Shown here: in pieces, positions 6,892-13,862 of the stretch
Numbering within the stretch: position 1 is the first letter of the stretch
Layout of the letters: each line of letters opens with the position of its first letter
Assembly: GCA_902773245.1 (NCBI GenBank)
Contig: CACYDY010000330.1
Location: 1-18,503 of the forward strand
DNA from: an uncultured Ruminococcus sp.
Lineage (GTDB): Bacteria > Bacillota > Clostridia > Oscillospirales > Acutalibacteraceae
DNA: 18,503 nucleotides
Reading direction: 5' to 3'
Notes under the pieces: model-generated
Database searches by the model: none
Told to the model about the DNA's origin: nothing
What the model saw: the letters and a program-made list of their open reading frames with translations, nothing else
Program-made: the position numbers and the translations under genes

Positions 6892-7716
6892 CTATTTTAA
6901 GATTTCATTCATACTGCCTGTTCTATATCCCATAAGATCCAAAGACACATATGTAATTCCATAGCTTGCAAAAGCATTTGTTATCTGTTTGCGTATGTTT
7001 TCTTCAATTAATCTTTCAAATTCTTCCGGCATAATCTCAATGCGTGCCATTAAACCATGAATACGTACCCGCACCTGATGAAATTTGAGTTCAAGCAGTA
7101 ACTGTTCAGCTTTATCGACCATTTCTAGTTTTTCTTTTGAAATCGTTTCGCCATATACAAAGCGTGAAGACAGGCAGGCGAACGATTGCTTGTTCCATGT
7201 TGGAAGTCCCAGATATTTGGATAATACACGAATATCTTCTTTTGTAAATTCAATATGACGAAGCGGACTGTGTATTCCAAGTTCACGCACAGCCTGAAGT
7301 CCCGGACGGTAATCTCCGTTGTCATCAAGGTTTGAGCCTTCGGCAACTGCGGTGATATTTTCATCCCTCGCAATCTTCAGGATTTTTTCAAATAATTCTC
7401 GCTTGCAAAGATAGCAGCGATTCGTCGGATTTTTACAAAATCCCTCAATTTCAAGTTCCTCGGAATTGCAGATAGTGTGTCTTATCTGATTCTTTTCACA
7501 AAAGATTTTTGCTTCGTTCAGTTCTCGGGCAGGAAAAGAACAGGATTGTGCGGTGACAGCAATAACCTTATTTTCCAGCGCTTCCTTTGCGACATATAGT
7601 AAAAAAGTCGAATCAACACCACTTGAAAAAGCAACCGCTACACTACCCAGTTCTCGTAAATAATTCTTCAGTTTTTCATATTTTTCAAGCTGTTCACTTG
7701 TTGGTTTGTTTTCCAT
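6892..7716 (-). CDS. larE: LarE-like PP-loop sulfur transferase
   Basis: A 274-residue protein with the length and motifs of LarE, which adds sulfur to the nicotinate-derived nickel-pincer cofactor precursor of lactate racemase. The adenylation PP-loop Ser-Ser-Gly-Val-Asp-Ser is at 31-36. Cys181 in Ala-Cys-Leu-Ser-Ser-Arg-Phe corresponds to the cysteine that L. plantarum LarE sacrifices as the sulfur donor. A CxxC at Cys101/Cys104 is also present, so this belongs to the subtype in which three cysteines are thought to hold a [4Fe-4S] cluster that carries sulfur catalytically. No larA, larB or larC lies in the window, so it may serve a cofactor pathway encoded elsewhere or thiolate another small molecule. 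The start overlaps the upstream gene by 23 bp and has AAAGGA about 10 nt before the ATG, so the two are probably translationally coupled. Confidence 0.85.
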   Translation of the reverse strand: MENKPTSEQLEKYEKLKNYLRELGSVAVAFSSGVDSTFLLYVAKEALENKVIAVTAQSCSFPARELNEAKIFCEKNQIRHTICNSEELEIEGFCKNPTNRCYLCKRELFEKILKIARDENITAVAEGSNLDDNGDYRPGLQAVRELGIHSPLRHIEFTKEDIRVLSKYLGLPTWNKQSFACLSSRFVYGETISKEKLEMVDKAEQLLLELKFHQVRVRIHGLMARIEIMPEEFERLIEENIRKQITNAFASYGITYVSLDLMGYRTGSMNEILK

Positions 7717-8878
7717 CCTGATTTGTTCCTTTCTTCATATAACTGTCCAGGAAATGATGTTGGACACCGTCTTGCTTATACGCAATCACAGTATTTAGAT
7801 TTACATTTTCCACGCTTCGAAAAATGTTTTTTTCTATCTGAGGGTCTTTTTCTGCAATATTGCGAATCAATTCTTTAACCGCACCTCGTTTGGAGCCTTG
7901 CTCTGTGCCTCCACAAGAAGCACAACTTTCTGTCAAACGGCATGCACATTGAATAAAGTGCAAATCATTATAATCTCGCCAACGGATAATGTCTTTTTCT
8001 CGAATCAAATACATAGGACGAATCAGTTCCATTCCCAAAAAATTAGTGCTGTGTAGCTTTGGCATCATGGTCTGAATCTGTGCACCATAAAGCATTCCCA
8101 TAAGTATTGTTTCAATAACATCATCATAATGATGCCCAAGTGCAATCTTATTACAGCCAAGTTCTTTTGCTTTACTGTAAAGATAACCCCTGCGCATTCT
8201 GGCACACAGATAACATGGTGATCCGCCCTGATCTGCTACGATATCAAATATTTCAGTGTTGAACACCTCGATTGGAATTCCCAATAGCTTTGCATTTTCC
8301 ACAACTGCACTGTAATTCAAATCGTTATATCCGGGATTCATCACAAGGAAAACAACCTCAAAATTCTGCTTGCCGTGACGCAGTAATTCTTGAAAAAGCT
8401 TGGCCATAAGCATGGAATCTTTACCGCCTGAAATGCAAACCGCTATGTGGTCCCCGTCATTAATCAGCTGATATTCATTCAATGCTTTTGTAAAAGGCGA
8501 CCAAATCTGTTTGCGGTATTTTTTAATTATGCTGCGCTCTGCATTTTGGCGCCTTGCGACAATTTCTTCCTCGTTTGCAAGCATACGTCGAAATTTATTT
8601 TTCAAATAACTGTAATATCCGCCTTTTACATTGTAAGCATTAAAGCCCAAATCTTCCAAAGAATCGGCAACATCAATCGACAGTTGTCCTGTTTGACATA
8701 GAATATAAACAGGAATTGTTTTATCGATGTTTATCATATTCGTATTAAACACATCTAAAGGAATATTTACCGCATTCGGATAAGTTCCTTTTTCAAAACT
8801 ATCTTTGTTGCGAATATCAATTATAAATTTTGAAGATTCGATTTGTTCCAATTCTTCAATCGTAATTTCTTTTGCCAT
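7694..8878 (-). CDS. Rhodanese-TtcA fusion, PP-loop sulfurtransferase
   Basis: A 394-residue two-domain protein. Residues ~1-95 form a rhodanese domain with active-site loop Cys61-Gln-Thr-Gly-Gln-Leu-Ser, which would carry a persulfide. Residues ~125-350 are a TtcA-type PP-loop ATPase: Ser-Gly-Gly-Lys-Asp-Ser at 150-155, Cys222-Tyr-Leu-Cys225 followed by Ala-Arg-Met-Arg-Arg-Gly (the TtcA Fe-S motif), and His249-His250-Tyr-Asp-Asp. A further cysteine-rich segment (311, 313, 319, 322) lies near the TtcA third-ligand region. TtcA proteins make 2-thiocytidine 32 in tRNA with a [4Fe-4S] cluster that binds the activated sulfur. The fused rhodanese would supply that sulfur directly. Given its neighbours, the substrate could be a tRNA or a small molecule. 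AAAGGAG precedes the ATG. It follows tcdA by 15 bp and overlaps larE by 23 bp. Confidence 0.85.
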   Translation of the reverse strand: MAKEITIEELEQIESSKFIIDIRNKDSFEKGTYPNAVNIPLDVFNTNMINIDKTIPVYILCQTGQLSIDVADSLEDLGFNAYNVKGGYYSYLKNKFRRMLANEEEIVARRQNAERSIIKKYRKQIWSPFTKALNEYQLINDGDHIAVCISGGKDSMLMAKLFQELLRHGKQNFEVVFLVMNPGYNDLNYSAVVENAKLLGIPIEVFNTEIFDIVADQGGSPCYLCARMRRGYLYSKAKELGCNKIALGHHYDDVIETILMGMLYGAQIQTMMPKLHSTNFLGMELIRPMYLIREKDIIRWRDYNDLHFIQCACRLTESCASCGGTEQGSKRGAVKELIRNIAEKDPQIEKNIFRSVENVNLNTVIAYKQDGVQHHFLDSYMKKGTNQDGKQTNK

Positions 8879-8893
8879 TTGGTAAATGCTCCT

Positions 8894-9649
8894 TTATATT
8901 AAGGATAAATCCTTAATGACCTCACCTGCAATAATCAGTCCTGCGACAGACGGAACAAATGCAGTGCTGCCGGGAATATCTCTTCTGTCCGTGCAGTGTC
9001 GTTTTGTTCCGGGTGGACAAATGCAGTGGTAACGGCAAGATATTGCCATATCTTCAATAGGACGGATTGGTTGTTCCTCGGAATACACAACCTTTAATTT
9101 TTTCACACCGCGCTTTTTCAACTCTCGGCGCATCACTCTTGCAAGAGGGTCAACCTTGGTTTTATAAATATCAGCAACTCGAAAAGCCGTAGGATCAAGT
9201 TTGTTACCTGCGCCCATACAGCTGATGATAGGTGTATCAGTCTCTTTGCATTTCATAACAAGTTCCAGTTTTGCGGACACGGTATCAACTGCATCGACCA
9301 CATAATCATATTCTTCAAAAGGAAACTCATCAGAATTCTCAGGTAAAAAGAAACACTTATGAATTCTAACATCTGCTTGCGGATTGATTTCAAGAATTCG
9401 CTCCCTCATAACCTCTGCCTTATATTGACCGACTGTCTTTCTTGTTGCAATAATCTGCCGATTAAGATTTGTCAGACAAACCTTATCGTCATCAATTAAG
9501 TCAAATGCACCAATTCCGCTCCTGACTAATGCTTCACACACATATCCGCCAACTCCGCCTATTCCGAACACAACAACACGAAAGTTGGCTAATTTTTCCA
9601 TAGTGTCTTTGCCGAAAAGTAATTCTGTTCTTGAAAATTGATTTAGCAT
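8894..9649 (-). CDS. tcdA: TcdA/CsdL-type E1-like ATPase (ThiF/MoeB family)
   Basis: A 251-residue protein matching tRNA threonylcarbamoyladenosine dehydratase, which cyclises t6A37 of ANN-decoding tRNAs to ct6A using ATP. The nucleotide-binding Gly-Ile-Gly-Gly-Val-Gly is at 29-34. Asn-Leu-Asn-Arg-Gln at 62-66 is the E1-family adenylation motif, and Asp-Ala-Val-Asp-Thr follows near residue 118-122. The run Asp-Pro-Leu-Ala-Arg-Val-Met-Arg, just C-terminal of the Gly-Ala-Gly-Asn-Lys loop, is typical of TcdA rather than ThiF or MoeB. The C-terminal part is cysteine-rich (four Cys near 205-220). The partner in E. coli is a sulfur-acceptor/desulfurase pair, so its position beside sulfurtransferases makes sense. 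The start has AGAGGG upstream and overlaps the preceding gene by 7 bp. Confidence 0.85.
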   Translation of the reverse strand: MLNQFSRTELLFGKDTMEKLANFRVVVFGIGGVGGYVCEALVRSGIGAFDLIDDDKVCLTNLNRQIIATRKTVGQYKAEVMRERILEINPQADVRIHKCFFLPENSDEFPFEEYDYVVDAVDTVSAKLELVMKCKETDTPIISCMGAGNKLDPTAFRVADIYKTKVDPLARVMRRELKKRGVKKLKVVYSEEQPIRPIEDMAISCRYHCICPPGTKRHCTDRRDIPGSTAFVPSVAGLIIAGEVIKDLSLI

Positions 9650-10269
9650 AAAATACCCTCTACCACCTTATAAATTGCTTCAGCAAGAGAAGCATGACCA
9701 TGCGGTTCCATGTGTTCTTGATCAATTTCGCTCGGATTAGCATAATCTGATGCGGCAATCATACGAATTTTCTTTTCGTCTGCGACACGCTGATATGCCT
9801 CTTTAAGCTGTAGGACTGTATTAACGGAAGTACGGTCAAATTCCGGGTCATAATCCTTTTCCCAGACTCTTTCTCCGAAATGAATCGGGGAAACAATCAG
9901 AATATTCCCAGACGGTATATATTTCAGCAATTCATCCACACATAAAGAAAGTCCCTTTGCAATTTGAGTCGAATTTACCTTGTAAATAGATTTGCAGTCG
10001 TTGGTACCGAGCATTATTATTGCTGCATCAATCGGAGCATGGGACTCTAAAATAAGCGGTAATGACTTCAAACCGTTTCTATTTTCACGGTAAGCGTCTT
10101 CAAAAATGGTTGTTCTTCCGCATAATCCCTCTTCTAAAATGCGAACATCTTTGTCTTTTAATTTCTCTTGAAGCAAGCTTGTCCAGCGAACACCCCAAGG
10201 ATAGCGTTCATTAGTACCGGGAATTAAACCCCATGTGTTGGAATCCCCATAGCATAGTATTTGTCGCAT
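9643..10269 (-). CDS. SGNH/GDSL-family hydrolase (arylesterase/thioesterase-like)
   Basis: A 208-residue SGNH hydrolase. Block I is Gly-Asp-Ser-Asn at 8-11 with Ser10 as nucleophile, block III is Gly-Thr-Asn-Asp, and the catalytic His is in His-Gly-His-Ala-Ser-Leu near the C-terminus. The Gly-Asp-Ser-Asn-Thr-Trp-Gly start is typical of the cytoplasmic arylesterase / acyltransferase subgroup. There is no signal peptide, so it should act inside the cell on an ester, thioester or acetyl group. The ATG at 10269 is chosen over an upstream in-frame ATG (10305) because GGAGG sits 7 nt before it and the longer version would overlap the ABC ATPase gene. Its position between the transporter and the sulfur genes hints at processing an imported S- or O-acylated compound, but that is only inference. 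Confidence 0.8.
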   Translation of the reverse strand: MRQILCYGDSNTWGLIPGTNERYPWGVRWTSLLQEKLKDKDVRILEEGLCGRTTIFEDAYRENRNGLKSLPLILESHAPIDAAIIMLGTNDCKSIYKVNSTQIAKGLSLCVDELLKYIPSGNILIVSPIHFGERVWEKDYDPEFDRTSVNTVLQLKEAYQRVADEKKIRMIAASDYANPSEIDQEHMEPHGHASLAEAIYKVVEGILC

Positions 10270-10294
10270 TATCCCACCTCCGTTATGCAGTGTA

Positions 10295-11035
10295 TCAATA
10301 TTCAAAAGATTTCAAAAACTTTTTGGCGCGTTCTGTTTGGGGTGACTCAAAAAACGCCTTTGGTTCTTTGCTTTCTTCTACAATTTCTCCGTTTTCAAGG
10401 AAAAGTACCCGTGTTGCGATTGCTTTAGCAAAAGCCATTTCATGGGTTACAATCATCATTGTACTACCGGACTTTGCAAGGGAGATGACAACCTCCAACA
10501 CCTCACGAACCATTTCCGGGTCAAGTGCGGCAGTGATTTCATCAAGTAACAGTATATCAGGGTGCATTATCAAAGCCCGTACAATTGCTACCCTTTGTTT
10601 TTGTCCTCCGGAAAGTTGTCTCGGATAATCATTTTTTCTATCTGCAAGCCCTACCTTGCCAAGAAGCTCTAATGCCTCTTTCTCTACTTCATTACGCTTG
10701 CGTTTTTGTACCTTTATGGGTGCAAGTAAGACATTATCCAAAATAGTTTTGTGCGGAAAAAGATCATAGCTTTGAAACACCATTCCGACTTTCTGACGCA
10801 TGGTAGATATATTTTTTGCATTTCGACTAATAGGCTCTCCGCCAATAAGTATTTCACCGCCCTGAATATCTTCCAAAGCATTTATACACCGAAGCAATGT
10901 ACTTTTACCACAACCCGATGGGCCTATGACGACAACTACATCGCCCTTTTCTACCTTTAAGTTAAAACTTTTAAGAATAATATTTTCTCCGTAAGCTTTA
11001 TTTAAATGCTTTATTTCAAGTAAGCTTTGTTTCAT
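10295..11035 (-). CDS. Polar amino acid ABC transporter ATPase (GlnQ/TcyC type)
   Basis: A 246-residue ATPase with all motifs: Walker A Gly-Pro-Ser-Gly-Cys-Gly-Lys-Ser-Thr at 38-46, the Q-loop in Val-Phe-Gln-Ser-Tyr-Asp-Leu-Phe-Pro, signature Leu-Ser-Gly-Gly-Gln, Walker B Leu-Leu-Leu-Asp-Glu, and the switch His in Val-Thr-His-Glu-Met. The D-loop region reads Asp-Glu-Ile-Thr-Ala-Ala-Leu, with Ile where this family usually has Pro. It should energise the two permeases encoded just upstream; the gap to the nearer one is 3 bp. AAGGTGGG precedes the ATG. Close relatives handle glutamine, histidine or cystine. The cysteine-codon leader of the operon favours cyst(e)ine. Confidence 0.85.
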   Translation of the reverse strand: MKQSLLEIKHLNKAYGENIILKSFNLKVEKGDVVVVIGPSGCGKSTLLRCINALEDIQGGEILIGGEPISRNAKNISTMRQKVGMVFQSYDLFPHKTILDNVLLAPIKVQKRKRNEVEKEALELLGKVGLADRKNDYPRQLSGGQKQRVAIVRALIMHPDILLLDEITAALDPEMVREVLEVVISLAKSGSTMMIVTHEMAFAKAIATRVLFLENGEIVEESKEPKAFFESPQTERAKKFLKSFEY

Positions 11036-11038
11036 AGT

Positions 11039-11713
11039 TTATGCCCACCTTTTTTCTAAATAAGATGCAAGCCTGCTGATTGGCCAGCAAATCAAAAAAT
11101 ATAATAAAAATACAACGGCAAATACACCGAAAGTTGCGTTTGGAGATACACGCCGATTTGCTTCAATGATTTGCTGTGCAACCTTCAACACCTCAACAAT
11201 TCCAATCATCATAACAAGACTTGTTGTTTTAATCATTCTTGTGATAAGATTTATCGACAACGGTATCAATCGCCTGACAGTTTGGGGAAGAATAATGTAA
11301 AGGTAAGTTTGGCTTGCAGCCATTCCCAATGCTTCGGAGCTTTCATACTGAATTTTCGGAATGGAGATTAGCGCTCCTCGAACCAAGTCGCCCATTTCCG
11401 CAACTCCCCAAAAGCTGAAAACGATAATTGCAGATATTTCTGCGGAAATATTCCATCGGAACACACGGGTGCTACCAAAATAAACAATAAACAAAAGAAC
11501 CATTTGCGGCATAATTCGAACTATTTCTAAATAAATCTTGGAAACAACTTTAATTATGCGACTCTTTGAAGTCATCAGTACACCTACTGCTATTCCGAGA
11601 ATAATGCTGATTGCAACCGAGATAAGACTTATGCGAACGGCAACCCACAGTCCATCAAGGAGCCTTAAAAAGTTAGTCCCCTTAAAAAAAACATCAAGAC
11701 CCAAATTCTGCAA
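11039..11713 (-). CDS. Polar amino acid ABC transporter permease, subunit 2
   Basis: A 224-residue membrane protein of the HisM/GlnP family, with about five hydrophobic segments. The EAA loop Glu-Ala-Leu-Gly-Met-Ala-Ala-Ser-Gln-Thr, followed by Ile-Ile-Leu-Pro-Gln-Thr-Val-Arg-Arg, docks on the ATPase. The start is a TTG at 11713, preceded by AAAGGAG with 8 nt spacing. An alternative TTG at 11731 has that same AAAGGAG inside its own codons, so it is unlikely. The gene overlaps its partner permease by 20 bp, which is typical of translational coupling. The two permeases are related but distinct, pointing to a heterodimeric channel. Confidence 0.8.
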   Translation of the reverse strand: MQNLGLDVFFKGTNFLRLLDGLWVAVRISLISVAISIILGIAVGVLMTSKSRIIKVVSKIYLEIVRIMPQMVLLFIVYFGSTRVFRWNISAEISAIIVFSFWGVAEMGDLVRGALISIPKIQYESSEALGMAASQTYLYIILPQTVRRLIPLSINLITRMIKTTSLVMMIGIVEVLKVAQQIIEANRRVSPNATFGVFAVVFLLYFLICWPISRLASYLEKRWA

Positions 11714-12359
11714 AGCGAAGTCTCCTTTCAAGTATGTTACCGAGAATTGAAACAGGCAAAATCATTATTAAATAGAACACTACAAGCATAGTTAAACACT
11801 CGATAGTCTTGGCATACATACCTATAAGATCTTTTGCGGTAAACATTAAATCCATAAGACTTATAGTAGAAAACACACTCGTTTCCTTTAAAAGAAAAAT
11901 AACGTTTGCCATAATGCCGGGAACGCTTGATGACAGTGCTTGCGGAAAAATCACATAGCGAAATGTTTGTGACTTGCTCATTCCCAAGCTTTCGGCACTT
12001 TCCGATTGAATGACAGCAATATTTTCAAGTCCACTTCTGATAGTTTCTGCCATATACGCTCCACCGAGCAAACTTAAGCCGAGAACGCCACATGCCTCAG
12101 GAGAAAGCTGGAGCCCGATTTTTGGAAGTGCAAAATATATAAAAAACAACTGCACTAAAAGAGGTGTATTTCGAAACACTTCTATGTAAATACCGATAAT
12201 CTGTCGCAAAACCGGTATTTTCAGGTATATAACCAGTGCACATAATATCCCTGTAATTAACGCAAACAAGACGCCTTGCCAACCTATACGAAGTGTTAAA
12301 AGCAAGGCATCTTTATAGCGTGGTAAATAGGAAATAATAACGTTCCAATCCATATACAT
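11694..12359 (-). CDS. Polar amino acid ABC transporter permease, subunit 1
   Basis: A 221-residue permease of the HisQ/GlnP family. Hydrophobic segments begin around residue 15. The EAA loop reads Glu-Ser-Ala-Glu-Ser-Leu-Gly-Met-Ser-Lys-Ser-Gln, followed by Val-Ile-Phe-Pro-Gln-Ala. Asn-Thr-Pro-Leu-Leu-Val-Gln-Leu-Phe-Phe at about 63-72 is a hallmark of this family. It begins 8 bp after metI; ATG codons at 12359 and two codons later are both possible starts. It probably pairs with the next permease and the GlnQ-like ATPase to take amino acids delivered by the N-terminal half of the fused binding protein. Confidence 0.85.
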   Translation of the reverse strand: MYMDWNVIISYLPRYKDALLLTLRIGWQGVLFALITGILCALVIYLKIPVLRQIIGIYIEVFRNTPLLVQLFFIYFALPKIGLQLSPEACGVLGLSLLGGAYMAETIRSGLENIAVIQSESAESLGMSKSQTFRYVIFPQALSSSVPGIMANVIFLLKETSVFSTISLMDLMFTAKDLIGMYAKTIECLTMLVVFYLIMILPVSILGNILERRLRFAEFGS

Positions 12360-12367
12360 TCACCCGC

Positions 12368-13030
12368 TTATTTGCTTCTGTGGTCAAACTTTTTAGCAAC
12401 GAACGAGCCGATTCCTTGCATAACCTGCACAACGGCAATAATAAATACTAAAGTTATGAGCATTATTCCCGTTTCGTATCGGTAGTATCCGTATCTAATA
12501 GCAATATCACCAAGTCCGCCACCTCCGACAACACCTGCCATTGCAGAATAACCAAGTACGGTTCCAAGTACAATAGCAACGCCGGTAAGAAGAGAAGTCC
12601 TTGCTTCTCCGATTAAAACCTTGCGAACAATTGTGCCGGTCTTTGCTCCCATGCTCACAGCGGCTTCTATTACACCTTTTCCTACATCTTTCAAAGAAGA
12701 TTCAACCATTCTGCCGATTAACGGTGCGGCGGCTATTGTCAATGGAACTATGGTTGCTGTTGAACCATAACTTTTTCCTACAATTGCTTTTGTAAGAGGC
12801 ATAACAACGATGAGAAGAATTAAAAACGGTACACTTCTTGTAATATTGATTATGACATCAAGTAAGCTATAAATTGCTTTATTCGGCGTAAGACCATCTT
12901 TGTCGGTGAGTGTTAAAAAAATGCCTAGAGGCAAACCGATAAGATAACCGAAAAATGTGGATACCAATGTCATATAGCAGGTATCTCGCACACCCTCGAA
13001 AAGCATTTTCACCATTTCTTTATCCAACAT
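12368..13030 (-). CDS. metI: Methionine-type ABC transporter permease MetI
   Basis: A 220-residue permease, close to the length of E. coli MetI. It has about five membrane segments. The EAA loop is Glu-Ala-Ala-Val-Ser-Met-Gly-Ala-Lys-Thr, with the typical Arg-Ser-Val-Pro-Phe-Leu-Ile-Leu and a glycine-rich Val-Val-Gly-Gly-Gly-Gly-Leu-Gly-Asp near the C-terminus. It would form a homodimer with MetN and import methionine or related sulfur amino acids presented by the MetQ-like half of the binding protein. The start lies inside the metN 3' end (11-bp overlap) with GGAGG 9 nt upstream. Confidence 0.9.
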   Translation of the reverse strand: MLDKEMVKMLFEGVRDTCYMTLVSTFFGYLIGLPLGIFLTLTDKDGLTPNKAIYSLLDVIINITRSVPFLILLIVVMPLTKAIVGKSYGSTATIVPLTIAAAPLIGRMVESSLKDVGKGVIEAAVSMGAKTGTIVRKVLIGEARTSLLTGVAIVLGTVLGYSAMAGVVGGGGLGDIAIRYGYYRYETGIMLITLVFIIAVVQVMQGIGSFVAKKFDHRSK

Positions 13031-13796
13031 AATTTGCTTCCTCCGTTTCTCCGATTAGTAAAAGCCGTTTTGCCGATTTAGACTGCGGATTTTCAAAAAC
13101 ATCTTTTACACTGCCACATTCTTGTACAACACCGTTATCAAGTACCGCAACCTGTGTGCATATTTCTTTAATAACTCTCATCTCATGAGTGATAATCACA
13201 ATGGTAATTCCCATTGTGTCATGAATATGTTTTAAAAGATTTAAAATATTTTTTGTTGTTTCGGGATCTAATGCACTTGTTGCTTCATCACAAAGTAGAA
13301 CTTCCGGTTCATTTGTTAAGACTCTGGCTATGGCAACACGTTGCTTTTGTCCACCGGATAACTGCGAAGGATATGCGTTTGCTTTGTCGGCAAGCCCTAC
13401 TTTTTCAAGAAACTCAAGCGCTTTTTTCTTTCTTTCCGCTTTGGGAACTCGTCTGATTTCCAAAGGAAAGCATACATTTTCAAGAACCGTTTGTTGTTCA
13501 AGGAGATTAAAGTGCTGAAAAATCATTCCTATCTTCTGCCTTTTCAGGCGAAGCTCTTGCTTACTTAGCTCCAATAAGTTTTGCCCGTCAATTATTACTT
13601 CACCATCATCAGGTTTTTCCAATAGGTTAATGCATCTTACAAGTGTACTTTTTCCGGCACCCGATAACCCTATTACTCCGAATATCTCATTCTTAGGAAT
13701 TGTTAATGATACTCCTTTTAAAGCTTCAACCGAATTATCCTTAACTGTATATTTTTTTGAGAGATTTCGAATCTCAATATATGAAGTATTCATCAT
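13020..13796 (-). CDS. metN: MetN-like ABC transporter ATPase lacking the C-terminal regulatory domain
   Basis: A 258-residue ATPase of the MetN family: Walker A Gly-Leu-Ser-Gly-Ala-Gly-Lys-Ser-Thr, Leu-Ser-Gly-Gly-Gln signature, Walker B Val-Leu-Leu-Cys-Asp-Glu and switch His in Ile-Thr-His-Glu-Met. Full-length MetN is about 340 residues and ends with a NIL (ACT-like) domain that binds methionine and shuts the transporter when internal methionine is high. That domain is absent; the protein ends soon after the ATPase core, directly against metI with good spacing, so it looks like a natural short form rather than a broken gene. The transporter should therefore lack methionine trans-inhibition, leaving control to the operon's promoter and leader. 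AAGGAAGG precedes the ATG. Confidence 0.85.
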   Translation of the reverse strand: MMNTSYIEIRNLSKKYTVKDNSVEALKGVSLTIPKNEIFGVIGLSGAGKSTLVRCINLLEKPDDGEVIIDGQNLLELSKQELRLKRQKIGMIFQHFNLLEQQTVLENVCFPLEIRRVPKAERKKKALEFLEKVGLADKANAYPSQLSGGQKQRVAIARVLTNEPEVLLCDEATSALDPETTKNILNLLKHIHDTMGITIVIITHEMRVIKEICTQVAVLDNGVVQECGSVKDVFENPQSKSAKRLLLIGETEEANYVG

Positions 13797-13820
13797 ACAA
13801 CCTTCCTTTTTAAATTGCTA

Positions 13821-13856
13821 AATGCAGGTAGCACCTTTAGTATCACTACCTGCATT
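13821..13856 (-). promoter_or_regulatory. Intercistronic stem-loop between binding-protein gene and metN
   Basis: AATGCAGGTAG and CTACCTGCATT form a perfect 11-bp stem with a 14-nt loop in the 66-bp gap. On the minus-strand transcript only TTTAGC follows, so it should not terminate fully. It could protect the 3' end of the binding-protein mRNA and so raise its level over the transporter genes, a common arrangement in ABC operons. On the plus strand a T-rich run follows, so it could also stop antisense transcription. Confidence 0.6.
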
Positions 13857-13862
13857 ATTTTT

